From Halomonas halodenitrificans DSM 735 (GTDB lineage Bacteria > Pseudomonadota > Gammaproteobacteria > Pseudomonadales > Halomonadaceae): DNA of 64,000 bases. The translations under genes and the position numbers were made by a program. The notes under the pieces were generated by a model. The model did no database searches and was not told where the DNA came from. It saw only the letters and a list, made by a program, of their open reading frames with translations. Position 1 is the first letter of the stretch. Each line of letters begins with the position of its first letter. The stretch lies in contig NZ_JHVH01000003.1 in the NCBI RefSeq assembly GCF_000620045.1, forward strand, positions 62,001 to 126,000, read 5' to 3'. This document shows positions 30,886 through 43,103 of the stretch, in pieces.

Positions 30886-31248
30886 ATGGCCGTGACCCTC
30901 AGCCACTCGCCTGCCGTATCCGTCAGACCCGCTCCAATACGGCGACACGCCCGTTGGTGGCTGGCCGGCCTGTTGGTGGGGTGTCTGCTGCCCGCGGGCC
31001 TGGCCCAGGGCGATGTGACACGACAGGCCGAGCGGCTGGTCCAGGTATGTATCCTGGCGCCGGCACTCATTCGCGCCAGTTCGCGCCTCAAGGCACGCCG
31101 GCGGAGGCGGGGCTGGTGGCCCTGGGTGCGGCGTACGGTATTGGCGCCTGTCGGCACTCCTGCTCTGGTTTCCGTGGCGGCGGTACAAGACACCGCCGCC
31201 CATGATGTCTTGACCCGCCGTGGTCCTCCTCCTGTGTGGCCAGCTTGA
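30886..31248 (+). CDS. Candidate secretion-monitor arrest peptide (SecM-like position)
   Basis: A 120-codon ORF directly upstream of and co-directional with secA. It has G/C-rich third positions like its neighbours. Residues 17-40 form a good Sec signal peptide: basic n-region (PIRRHAR), hydrophobic core [13 protein letters not shown] and an AGLA-QGD cleavage site. The mature part is short and basic ([13 protein letters not shown]). The C terminus is [12 protein letters not shown], with R111-R112-G113-P114-P115-P116. This is the architecture of SecM: exported leader with an arrest segment near the stop. E. coli SecM ends its arrest motif in RAGP, and other Sec-linked arrest peptides use RAPP-like motifs. 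No overall similarity to SecM is visible. A GGGAG lies 12 nt before the ATG. Arrest is not proven. Confidence 0.6.
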   Translation: MAVTLSHSPAVSVRPAPIRRHARWWLAGLLVGCLLPAGLAQGDVTRQAERLVQVCILAPALIRASSRLKARRRRRGWWPWVRRTVLAPVGTPALVSVAAVQDTAAHDVLTRRGPPPVWPA

Positions 31249-31281
31249 TTCCTGACCATGGTCAGCCGCCCCGGGCGGTTG
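31218..31281 (+). promoter_or_regulatory. Potential regulatory RNA structure between arrest ORF and secA
   Basis: CCGTGGTC (31218-31225), which contains the Arg112-Gly113 codons and the first base of Pro114, can pair with GACCATGG (31254-31261) with one G-U. GACCATGGTC is itself palindromic. CAGCCGCC (31263-31270) pairs with GGCGGTTG (31274-31281) in an 8-bp hairpin 32 nt before the secA ATG. Ribosome stalling at the Pro codons would block the first helix. The effect on secA is inference. Confidence 0.4.
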
Positions 31282-31313
31282 GCGAGATGCCACACGTAGA
31301 TGACGGATACTTC

Positions 31314-34052
<2,739 letters not shown>

Positions 34053-34087
34053 ACGTGGCCGGCGCCCAACCCAGAGGAGATGACGCG

Positions 34088-35305
34088 ATGGCAGTGGGTG
34101 ATACAAGTTTTCCCGCCATGTCGGCGATCCCCGGCCTTCGGCTGGGAACCGCCATGGCGGGAATCAAGAAGTCCGGCCGCCGAGACCTGGTGGTGATCGA
34201 GAGTCCCGAAGGTGCCCGGATGGCGGGAACCTTCACCCGCAATGCCTTCTGTGCGGCTCCGGTGACGGTGGCTCGTGAGCACCTGGCAAGCGGTGAAACA
34301 CCTCGCTACCTGGTGATCAATACCGGCAATGCCAATGCCGGTACCGGTGATCCGGGGCTTCGCGATGCTCGCGACAGCTGCGCCGAGCTGGCTCGCCTGG
34401 CCGGTGTGAAGGCCCAGAGCGTGTTGCCGTTTTCCACCGGTGTGATCGGTGAGCCGTTGCCCATGGAGAGACTGCTGGCGGGTCTGCCTGCCGCGCTGGA
34501 CAGCCTGGATGATGGCGCCGACGCCTGGCATCGGGCAGGCGAGGGGATTCTGACGACCGACACTCGCCCCAAGGGGGCGAGTGTCGCCCTGGAGATCGCC
34601 GGGCAAAGGGTCGTTATCAATGGTATCGCCAAGGGCTCGGGCATGATTCAGCCGAACATGGCGACCATGCTGGCCTTTGTGGCCACCGATGCCAGCCTCG
34701 AACAGGAGACGCTCGACAGAGTGCTGCAGGAGACGGTGGAGCGCTCCTTCAACTGTATTACCGTGGACGGGGATACCTCCACCAACGATGCCTGCATGTT
34801 GATCAGCACTCGGCGTGGCCCGGCCATTGAAGGAGAAGAGGCGTTGACCCTCTTTCGCAACGGCCTGCAGCGGGTGATGACGGAGCTGGCCCAGTCGATC
34901 ATTCGTGATGGAGAGGGGGCCACCAAGTTCGTGGCGCTGCGGGTCGACGGTGCCAGCAGTCGGCAGGAAGCGTTGGATGTGGCCTTTACCGTCGCGAACT
35001 CGCCTCTGGTCAAGACGGCGCTTTATGCCTCGGATGCCAACTGGGGGCGGATACTCGCGGCAGTAGGCCGCGCGCCGGTGGCCGACTTCGATGTCTCGCG
35101 GGTGACCATCGATCTGGACGAGGTGCGGATCGTGGAGGGCGGCAGCCGCGCCCCGAGCTATATCGAAGAGGCGGGTAGCGCGGTGATGGCACGCGAGGAG
35201 ATCGCCATTCGCATCACGCTTGGTCGCGGGGAGGAGAGCGCCACGGTGTGGACCAATGACCTCTCCCACGACTATATCAGCATCAACGCCGATTATCGCA
35301 GCTAG
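34088..35305 (+). CDS. argJ: Bifunctional glutamate N-acetyltransferase / amino-acid acetyltransferase ArgJ
   Basis: 405 aa from ATG 34088, preceded by CAGAGGAG. The self-cleavage region GIAKGSGMIQPNMATMLAFVATDA (residues about 180-203; cleavage before the Thr of NMATM) is intact, as are TFTRNAFCAAPV, NTGNANAGTG and the C-terminal ANWGRILAAVGRA. ArgJ recycles the acetyl group in arginine biosynthesis. Location downstream of secA matches Pseudomonas. Confidence 0.97.
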   Translation: MAVGDTSFPAMSAIPGLRLGTAMAGIKKSGRRDLVVIESPEGARMAGTFTRNAFCAAPVTVAREHLASGETPRYLVINTGNANAGTGDPGLRDARDSCAELARLAGVKAQSVLPFSTGVIGEPLPMERLLAGLPAALDSLDDGADAWHRAGEGILTTDTRPKGASVALEIAGQRVVINGIAKGSGMIQPNMATMLAFVATDASLEQETLDRVLQETVERSFNCITVDGDTSTNDACMLISTRRGPAIEGEEALTLFRNGLQRVMTELAQSIIRDGEGATKFVALRVDGASSRQEALDVAFTVANSPLVKTALYASDANWGRILAAVGRAPVADFDVSRVTIDLDEVRIVEGGSRAPSYIEEAGSAVMAREEIAIRITLGRGEESATVWTNDLSHDYISINADYRS

Positions 35306-35384
35306 TCGGCATTAGCGTCAGCTCCGAATGATACGGTCAGACACAGATCCCGCGCCGTCGTGCGCGGAAAGGTTGGAAGGGTAG

Positions 35385-36341
35385 ATGAACGCAATGGTGA
35401 AGAGACGGGTGCATGTGGCGGCGGCGGCCATTATCAGCGCCGACGGCGGTGAGGTATTGATCGCTCGTCGCCCCAGCAATGTCGATCATGGCGGGCTCTG
35501 GGAATTTCCCGGTGGCAAGCTGGCACCCTATGAAACAGGGTTGGGGGGGCTCCAGCGTGAGCTCCATGAGGAACTCGGTGTGGAGATTCGGCGTGCCCAG
35601 CCGTTGATCCGCATCCATCATGAGTATCCCGACAAGCATATCCTGCTCGATGTATGGCAAGTTCATGACTTTTCCGGCGAGCCCTTCGGTCGCGAGGGTC
35701 AGGCAGTGCGCTGGGTGCCGATGAAGGAGCTGATCAACTATCCCTTCCCGGCGGCCAATCTGCCCATCCTGCGCGCGGTAATGCTGCCCACCGAGTATCT
35801 GATTACCGGCGAGGAGGAGGATCCGGAGCGATTCGATGAGCGTCTCGAGCGAGCGTTGAGGGAAGACGGTGTGCGCCTGGTGCAGCTGCGTGCCAAGCAG
35901 CTGGATGATGCCGCCTATCTGGCTCGTGCGGAGGCCGCATTGACTCGCTGTCGGCAGTTCGGCGCGCGCCTGATACTCAACGCCGACCCCGAGTGGCTCG
36001 AGGCGGTAGATGCCGATGGTATCCATCTGACCAGTGAGCGCTTGATGCAGCTTGAGCGTCGCCCCATTGCCGAGGGGAAGTGGCTTTCTGCTTCCACCCA
36101 CAATCGAGATCAGCTGGTTCAGGCGGGCAGGCTCGGCTGTGATTTCGTGACCCTCTCACCGCTGCGCACCACGCCGTCGCATCCCGATGTGCCGCCCGTG
36201 GGCTGGCACGACTTTCAGGAACTGGTGGAGCGCGCCGTCATGCCCGTCTTCGCGCTGGGCGGCATGACCCGCCACGATGCCAATCATGCGCGCGCGGTCG
36301 GAGCCCAGGGGGTCGCGTCGATTCGCGACTTCTGGAAGTAA
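35385..36341 (+). CDS. Nudix hydrolase fused to a TENI/ThiE-like domain
   Basis: 318 aa. Residues about 4-130 are a MutT-type Nudix domain with a full Nudix box (G-x5-E-x7-REL-x-EELGV in GKLAPYETGLGGLQRELHEE). Residues about 145-315 resemble thiamine phosphate synthase/TenI (LVQLRAKQLDDAAYLARAEA, ADGIHLTSERL, FALGGMTRHDA). The ThiE metal and phosphate residues are altered (TSERL in place of the usual G-x-x-D-L pattern), so synthase activity is doubtful. This fusion is known in gammaproteobacteria and usually annotated as an 8-oxo-dGTP diphosphatase. Two ATGs (35385, 35394) are possible. Confidence 0.88.
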   Translation: MNAMVKRRVHVAAAAIISADGGEVLIARRPSNVDHGGLWEFPGGKLAPYETGLGGLQRELHEELGVEIRRAQPLIRIHHEYPDKHILLDVWQVHDFSGEPFGREGQAVRWVPMKELINYPFPAANLPILRAVMLPTEYLITGEEEDPERFDERLERALREDGVRLVQLRAKQLDDAAYLARAEAALTRCRQFGARLILNADPEWLEAVDADGIHLTSERLMQLERRPIAEGKWLSASTHNRDQLVQAGRLGCDFVTLSPLRTTPSHPDVPPVGWHDFQELVERAVMPVFALGGMTRHDANHARAVGAQGVASIRDFWK

Positions 36342-36370
36342 CGCCTCGCCGACGAACCCGGCAGACACCC

Positions 36371-36404
36371 ACGACTCGCCCCGCCATCTGGCGGGGCGAG
36401 TCGT
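36371..36404. terminator. Inverted repeat between convergent Nudix and permease genes
   Basis: A perfect 15-bp stem, ACGACTCGCCCCGCC (36371-36385) with its complement (36390-36404), and a 4-nt loop. No T-tract on either strand, so intrinsic termination is uncertain, though position between convergent genes fits. Confidence 0.6.
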
Positions 36405-36425
36405 ATACGGCGGCCGTGATGCCGC

Positions 36426-37946
36426 CTAGCCTAGCCGGGTGGCGGAGGTGATCGCCGACTGGCGCTGCTCCTGCCAGGCGAAGTAGAGAAACAGCACACC
36501 CATCACCAGATAGCCAAGGGTGTAGTCGCCCGCCGCATTGATGGCGAGTTTCGGTGCGTGCATCAGCCCCACGAAGGAGAAGCCTGCGGCCACGGCGGCG
36601 AAGGTGGCGGCGCGACGGAAGTGATGGTCGATGACCGCCACGGTCATGGCGCCCAGGAGGATCGCCGTGAACATGGCGCCCTGACCCAGGGGAACCACGC
36701 CGGCCGAGATGCCGGTTACCGTCTCCTCGGCGGCGCGGTTGAAGCGGGTCATCACATAGTTGGCGAAATAGGGCAGCATGGCCAGTGCCACCGCCGGGTA
36801 GTAGCGAGTATCGTTGGACTGGAAGGCGGTGGCGATCATCGACATGCCGACAAACACCAGAATCGGGGCGACTACCGAGACCGGGATGATGGCGGCCAGG
36901 GCGGCGATCAGGCCGAACATCGTGGCCACGGCGTAGACCACGCCATTGAGAATGCTGTAGCCGCGTCCGGCGCCCATCCACTTGGCTCCCACGGTGGCGA
37001 TATAGACGGTGGTGGGAAAAACACCCCCGAACAGGGCGCCGATCATGGTGCCCACGCCGTCCACCGCCTGGCATTCGCGCACGTCATACTTGTCGCCGGC
37101 GGCCTCCATGGCCTCGACGTTGTTCATGGTCTCGATGGCATTATACAGCGTGATCGGCAGCACCACGGTCAGCACCGCCAGCATGCCGGTAAACAGCAGT
37201 CCCAGGCCCTCGAACCAGGCGAGGTTGGGTAACAGCGGGTAGAAACCCAGGTGGGTAAAGGCATCGCTGAAGCGTTCACCACCGGCGTCACCGATCAGGT
37301 AGGCCATGGCGGTGCCCACCAGGATGGCGAACAGGGAGGTCGGCAGCCGGAAGGGCATGGCCACGCGGGCGACCAGGCCCACGATAATGATCGCCAGCAC
37401 CAGCAAGCCGATCACCGGCATCTCCAGGGTCTTGAACAGCATCTCTCCGGCGATGAACGTCAGTGCCACCCCCGCGACGGCACCCAGCATGGCTGCCCTG
37501 GGCAGATGATGCTGGACCCAGCGACCGATCAGGCTGATTGCCGCCTCGATGGCGCCGCTGATAAAGCACGCCGCCACCGCCACCTTCCAGGCCAGCTGGG
37601 CATCGCCGGTGAGCTGCTTGGCGGGCAGCAGCACGCCGAACAGGAAGACGAACATCACGGGCGTCGAGATGCCGTAGGAGAGGGCGGTGACATCTACCCG
37701 GTTCTCCCTGCGCGCCAGGCGCGCCGCGCTCCAGGCGTAATAGAAGTTGCCCGCCATCACCGCCACGGCGGCGCCGGGCAATACCTGGCCGAAAACGATC
37801 GATGCGGGGAAGCCCATGCCCAGCATGGTGATCGCGATGATCACGAAGTTGGCGATATTGTTCTGGAACAGGGCGAAGAAGGCGTCCGTGTCTTCCTTCT
37901 TGTACCAGGGGTAATGCACAGGGGAGTGCCCGGAGGGAGCCGCCAT
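36426..37946 (-). CDS. NCS2-family nucleobase permease
   Basis: A 506-aa polytopic protein with 12 or more hydrophobic segments (for example FVIIAITMLGMGFPASIVFG, AAMLGAVAGVALTFIAGEML, MAYLIGDAGG). The layout and the NVEAMEAAGDKYDVRE segment recall the AzgA branch of NCS2 xanthine/uracil/adenine permeases. The substrate cannot be read from the sequence. A good AAGAGG ribosome-binding site precedes the ATG. No purine catabolic genes are adjacent. Confidence 0.8.
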   Translation of the reverse strand: MAAPSGHSPVHYPWYKKEDTDAFFALFQNNIANFVIIAITMLGMGFPASIVFGQVLPGAAVAVMAGNFYYAWSAARLARRENRVDVTALSYGISTPVMFVFLFGVLLPAKQLTGDAQLAWKVAVAACFISGAIEAAISLIGRWVQHHLPRAAMLGAVAGVALTFIAGEMLFKTLEMPVIGLLVLAIIIVGLVARVAMPFRLPTSLFAILVGTAMAYLIGDAGGERFSDAFTHLGFYPLLPNLAWFEGLGLLFTGMLAVLTVVLPITLYNAIETMNNVEAMEAAGDKYDVRECQAVDGVGTMIGALFGGVFPTTVYIATVGAKWMGAGRGYSILNGVVYAVATMFGLIAALAAIIPVSVVAPILVFVGMSMIATAFQSNDTRYYPAVALAMLPYFANYVMTRFNRAAEETVTGISAGVVPLGQGAMFTAILLGAMTVAVIDHHFRRAATFAAVAAGFSFVGLMHAPKLAINAAGDYTLGYLVMGVLFLYFAWQEQRQSAITSATRLG

Positions 37947-38006
37947 GGGAGAGCCTCTTGGTTGTCGAGTGAGGAGAACAGGGCCAGAGGACCGTCTCGC
38001 CTGGAG

Positions 38007-38022
38007 TTGACTGACTGGTCAA
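38007..38022. promoter_or_regulatory. Candidate operator upstream of the NCS2 permease
   Basis: The palindrome TTGAC-N6-GTCAA lies 61 bp upstream of the permease start. It resembles GntR-type operators in layout. No regulator gene is next to it. Confidence 0.3.
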
Positions 38023-38094
38023 GTCCGGCCGTTCCCGGGACGCCACGCGGCGCCCCGGGCACCGGCGGCAATGGCGTCGAGTCTACCCCAAACG

Positions 38095-38123
38095 CAGACG
38101 CCCGGGCAGGGCCCGGGCGTCTG
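38095..38123 (-). terminator. Terminator of the phhB-aminotransferase operon
   Basis: 13-bp stem CAGACGCCCGGGC (38095-38107) with GCCCGGGCGTCTG (38111-38123). On the minus strand it is followed by CGTTTGGGG, so the T-run is short. Confidence 0.7.
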
Positions 38124-38144
38124 GATTGGCGAGTGAGGCGTGGG

Positions 38145-39332
38145 TCAGTTGACCGCCGCGATCGCCTTGGCGAGGTACGGCAGGTTCTCGTGGGAGAAGC
38201 CGGCGACGTTGGCGCGGCCGGAGCGCACCATGTAGATGCCGAACTCGTCACGCAGGCGGTCGACCTGCTCGGGCGTCAGGCCGGTGTAGCTGAACATGCC
38301 ACGCTGCTCGGCCACGCAGGCATACTTCTGGTCCAGCCCGTAGGGCTTGAGCGCCTCGACAAAGTCACGACGCAGGGTGTTGATGCGGTCGCGCATCTCG
38401 GTCAGTTCCTCGCGCCAGCTGGCGGCAAGCTCGGCGGAGTGCAGGATCTCGCTGACGATGGCGCCGCCGTGGGCCGGCGGGTTGGAGTAGTTTTCACGGG
38501 CCACGATGGCGATCTGCGAGCGCACGTTCTCCATCTGCTCGGCGTCCTTGGCGACCATGATGAGGCAGCCGGTGCGCTCGCAGTAGATCCCGAAGTTCTT
38601 GGAGCAGGAGCTGGTGATCATCACCTCGTCGAGGTTCTCGGCCAGCAGGCGTACGCCGTAGGCATCCTCGTCCAGGCCCTCGCCGAAGCCCTGGTAGGCG
38701 AAATCGACCAGGGGGAGCAGGCGGCGCTCACGGAGCACCTCGAGCACTACTTGCCACTGTTCACGGGAGAGGTCGAAGCCGGTGGGATTGTGGCAGCAGG
38801 CGTGGAGGACGACGACATCCCCTTCGGGAATCTGCTTGAGTGCCGTGAGCATGCCGTCGAAATCCAGGCGGTTCTCGGCATCCACGTAGGGGTACTTGTG
38901 GATCTCGATGCCGGCGGCGGTAAAGATACCGTGATGGTTGGGCCAGGTGGGGTCGGAGACCCAGATGCCCTTGCCGGGCAGTTTCTTGGCGACGAAATCC
39001 GCCGCCAGGCGCAGGGCGCCGGTGCCGCCGGGTGACTGAGTGGCGCTGGCGCGGCCGGCTTCGAGTACCGGCGACCCCTCGCCCAGCACCGTGGGCAGGA
39101 TGACCGCGCCATACGCCGGCGCGCCATGGGAGCCGATGTAGGTCTTGGTGGTCTCGTTCTTGAGCAGCAGGGCCTCGGCTTCCTTGACGGCGCGCATCAC
39201 CGGGGTGTTGCCCTGAGCGTCCTTGTAGACGCCGACGCCGAGATCGACCTTCTGGGGATTGGTGTCCTTCTTGAAGGCCTCGATCAGACCGAGGATGGCG
39301 TCCCCGGGAACCCGCTCAATGTGTTCGAACAT
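38145..39332 (-). CDS. Aromatic amino acid / aspartate aminotransferase (TyrB/AspC/PhhC type)
   Basis: A 395-aa class I PLP aminotransferase. Motifs: VDLGVGVYKDAQGNTPVM, SPGGTGALRLAADF, WPNHHGIF, HACCHNPTGFDLS, VDFAYQGFGEGLDEDAYGVR, and the PLP lysine in SSCSKNFGIYCERTG. It starts on the very base after the phhB stop (TAAATG), so the pair is coupled. That pairing suggests a role in phenylalanine/tyrosine metabolism (PhhC), but sequence alone does not separate it from AspC or TyrB. Confidence 0.9.
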   Translation of the reverse strand: MFEHIERVPGDAILGLIEAFKKDTNPQKVDLGVGVYKDAQGNTPVMRAVKEAEALLLKNETTKTYIGSHGAPAYGAVILPTVLGEGSPVLEAGRASATQSPGGTGALRLAADFVAKKLPGKGIWVSDPTWPNHHGIFTAAGIEIHKYPYVDAENRLDFDGMLTALKQIPEGDVVVLHACCHNPTGFDLSREQWQVVLEVLRERRLLPLVDFAYQGFGEGLDEDAYGVRLLAENLDEVMITSSCSKNFGIYCERTGCLIMVAKDAEQMENVRSQIAIVARENYSNPPAHGGAIVSEILHSAELAASWREELTEMRDRINTLRRDFVEALKPYGLDQKYACVAEQRGMFSYTGLTPEQVDRLRDEFGIYMVRSGRANVAGFSHENLPYLAKAIAAVN

Positions 39333-39671
39333 TTATTTCGCTACCTCGTCGGTTCTGGCGGCAAGAATGAAGTCGTTGCGGTGCAGGCCCTGGATCTTGT
39401 GTGACCACCAGGTCACGGTGACCTTGCCCCATTCGGTCAGCAGTGCCGGGTGGTGATCCGCCTGTTCGGCGATCTCGCCGACGCGCTGGGTGAAGGCCAG
39501 CGCCTGCTGGAAGTCGGGAAAGGTGAAGGCCCGCTCGAGCTTCATGATGCCACTGCGCTCGACGATCTGCCACTCGGGCACCTCCGCGCCGAGCTCCTTG
39601 CGCTCCGTCTCGGTAACGCTGGGGGCATCGAGGCGGCAGGCCTCACAGGCCTGTTGGGAGAGTTGGCTCAC
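39333..39671 (-). CDS. phhB: Pterin-4a-carbinolamine dehydratase
   Basis: 112 aa from GTG 39671, chosen because a perfect AGGAGGTGA Shine-Dalgarno lies 6-8 nt upstream; an ATG at 39701 would put that site inside the gene. The family motif is clear: [19 protein letters not shown] followed by [18 protein letters not shown] (paired His and Trp residues of the active site). The enzyme regenerates the pterin cofactor used by phenylalanine hydroxylase. phhA itself is not in this window. Confidence 0.92.
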   Translation of the reverse strand: MSQLSQQACEACRLDAPSVTETERKELGAEVPEWQIVERSGIMKLERAFTFPDFQQALAFTQRVGEIAEQADHHPALLTEWGKVTVTWWSHKIQGLHRNDFILAARTDEVAK

Positions 39672-39731
39672 GGTGTCACCTCCTGGAAAGGATGGGTACA
39701 TGATGCAAGGTCGTGCACCCCGAACGGGGCG

Positions 39732-41702
<1,971 letters not shown>

Positions 41703-41818
41703 TTCTTTATGGATGAATATTCAGTTTAGCTGTTTATGTTGGGTATTGCTTCTCGATTCAGCCGTCTGTTCGATGCCGCGATGCCAATGCTCGGCCATTA
41801 ACACCTGGACCCAGCCAA

Positions 41819-42970
41819 TCACCTCGGAGAGTCGTAGCGCTCCATGCGGTCTCGCGAGAAGGCGATCTGCCAGAGTTGCAGGTGACGTGCCCGGAAGGCG
41901 CCGGCGCATACCATGAGATAGTAGCGGAACATGCGACGGGTGCGTTCGTTATAGCGGTCGGCGATCTCGTGCCAGTGGGCATCGAAGTTCGCCAGCCAGG
42001 CCATCAGGGTATGGTCGTAGTCGGGGCCGAAGTTCTGCCAGTCCTCCAGCAGCAGGTGTGGCTCGCTGGCGCGCGCGGTGTGCATCGCCGAGGGGAGCAC
42101 GCCATTGGGAAAGATATACTTGTTGACCCAGGGGTCGGCGCTGATCTCGGAGTGGTTGGAACCGATGGTATGGAGCAGGAAGAGGCCTTCGGCTTCCAGC
42201 AGCCGCTCCACGGTGGCGAAGTAGGTCGGGTAGTTGCGGTGGCCCACATGCTCGAACATGCCGATGGAGACGATGCGATCGAAGCGGCCGGTCAGGTCGC
42301 GGTAATCCATCATCTCGATGGATACCGGAAGCCCTGCGCACCGCTCCCGAGCCAGTGCCGCCTGCTCCCTGGAGATCGTGATGCCGGTCACCGCGACGCC
42401 ATGGTGGCGCGCGGCATGCTCCGCGAAGCTGCCCCAGCCGCAGCCGATGTCGAGCACGCGCATGCCGGGGGCCAGGCCGAGCTTGCGGCAGGCCAGCTCC
42501 AGCTTCGCCCGCTGGGCGTCTTCCAGGGTCGTGGCGTTTTTCCAGTAGCCACAGGAGTAGCACATCGTGGAGTCGAGCATGCGCTCGAAGAGATCATTGC
42601 CCAGGTCATAGTGGGCCTCGCCGACGATATAGGCGCGGGCCTTGCTCTGCAGGTTGAGAAAGCCCGACTGGAGGCGATACATGAGGCGTTCGGAGGGAGG
42701 GCGCGCGCGCTCACCCAGGCCGTGGCGCAACAGCCGGAAGGCCATCTCGTCGAGGCGCTCGCATTCCCACCAGCCGTCCATATAGGCCTCGCCGAGCCCC
42801 AGGGTGCCCTGATGCAGCACGCGGGAGAAAAGGTCCGGATGAAAGACTCGCAGGTCATGCGGCGCATCGCCGTTGAGAGCAACGCCCGAGCCGTCGAGCA
42901 GGGCCTCGACCACACGGCGTGCTCGGGTGTCGGGCAGGGCGATGGGGCTGATTCGAGGGTCACCGGTCAT
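41819..42970 (-). CDS. cfa: Cyclopropane-fatty-acyl-phospholipid synthase
   Basis: 383 aa from ATG 42970 (MTGDPRISPIALPDTRARRV). It matches E. coli Cfa over its length: GVALNGDAPHDLRV, GLGEAYMDGWWECERLDEM, YDLGNDLFERMLDSTMCYSCGYW, SAM site MRVLDIGCGWGSFAEHAA, MFEHVGHRNY, and WVNKYIFPNGVLPSAM. It converts unsaturated acyl chains of membrane phospholipids to cyclopropanes using AdoMet. The longer upstream frame runs through the divergent intergenic region and is not used. Confidence 0.97.
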   Translation of the reverse strand: MTGDPRISPIALPDTRARRVVEALLDGSGVALNGDAPHDLRVFHPDLFSRVLHQGTLGLGEAYMDGWWECERLDEMAFRLLRHGLGERARPPSERLMYRLQSGFLNLQSKARAYIVGEAHYDLGNDLFERMLDSTMCYSCGYWKNATTLEDAQRAKLELACRKLGLAPGMRVLDIGCGWGSFAEHAARHHGVAVTGITISREQAALARERCAGLPVSIEMMDYRDLTGRFDRIVSIGMFEHVGHRNYPTYFATVERLLEAEGLFLLHTIGSNHSEISADPWVNKYIFPNGVLPSAMHTARASEPHLLLEDWQNFGPDYDHTLMAWLANFDAHWHEIADRYNERTRRMFRYYLMVCAGAFRARHLQLWQIAFSRDRMERYDSPR

Positions 42971-43103
42971 GGCAGGCTCCGCGTCCAATGGTCTCGCGTA
43001 TAGAGCATAGCCGAGCCTGCCAGGGACGGAAAAATTCGGCACAATATAGCGCCTTGCCATTGCCTTGCGGCGTGGTAGCGATACCTCTAGCAACGAGTAG
43101 GAT

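Noticed and set aside
30853..31295. Two minus-strand frames of about 145 codons opposite the SecM-position ORF
   Set aside because: They overlap each other and the secA leader, lack ribosome-binding sites, and have no signal peptide or motif. The plus-strand ORF has the better start, signal peptide and position.
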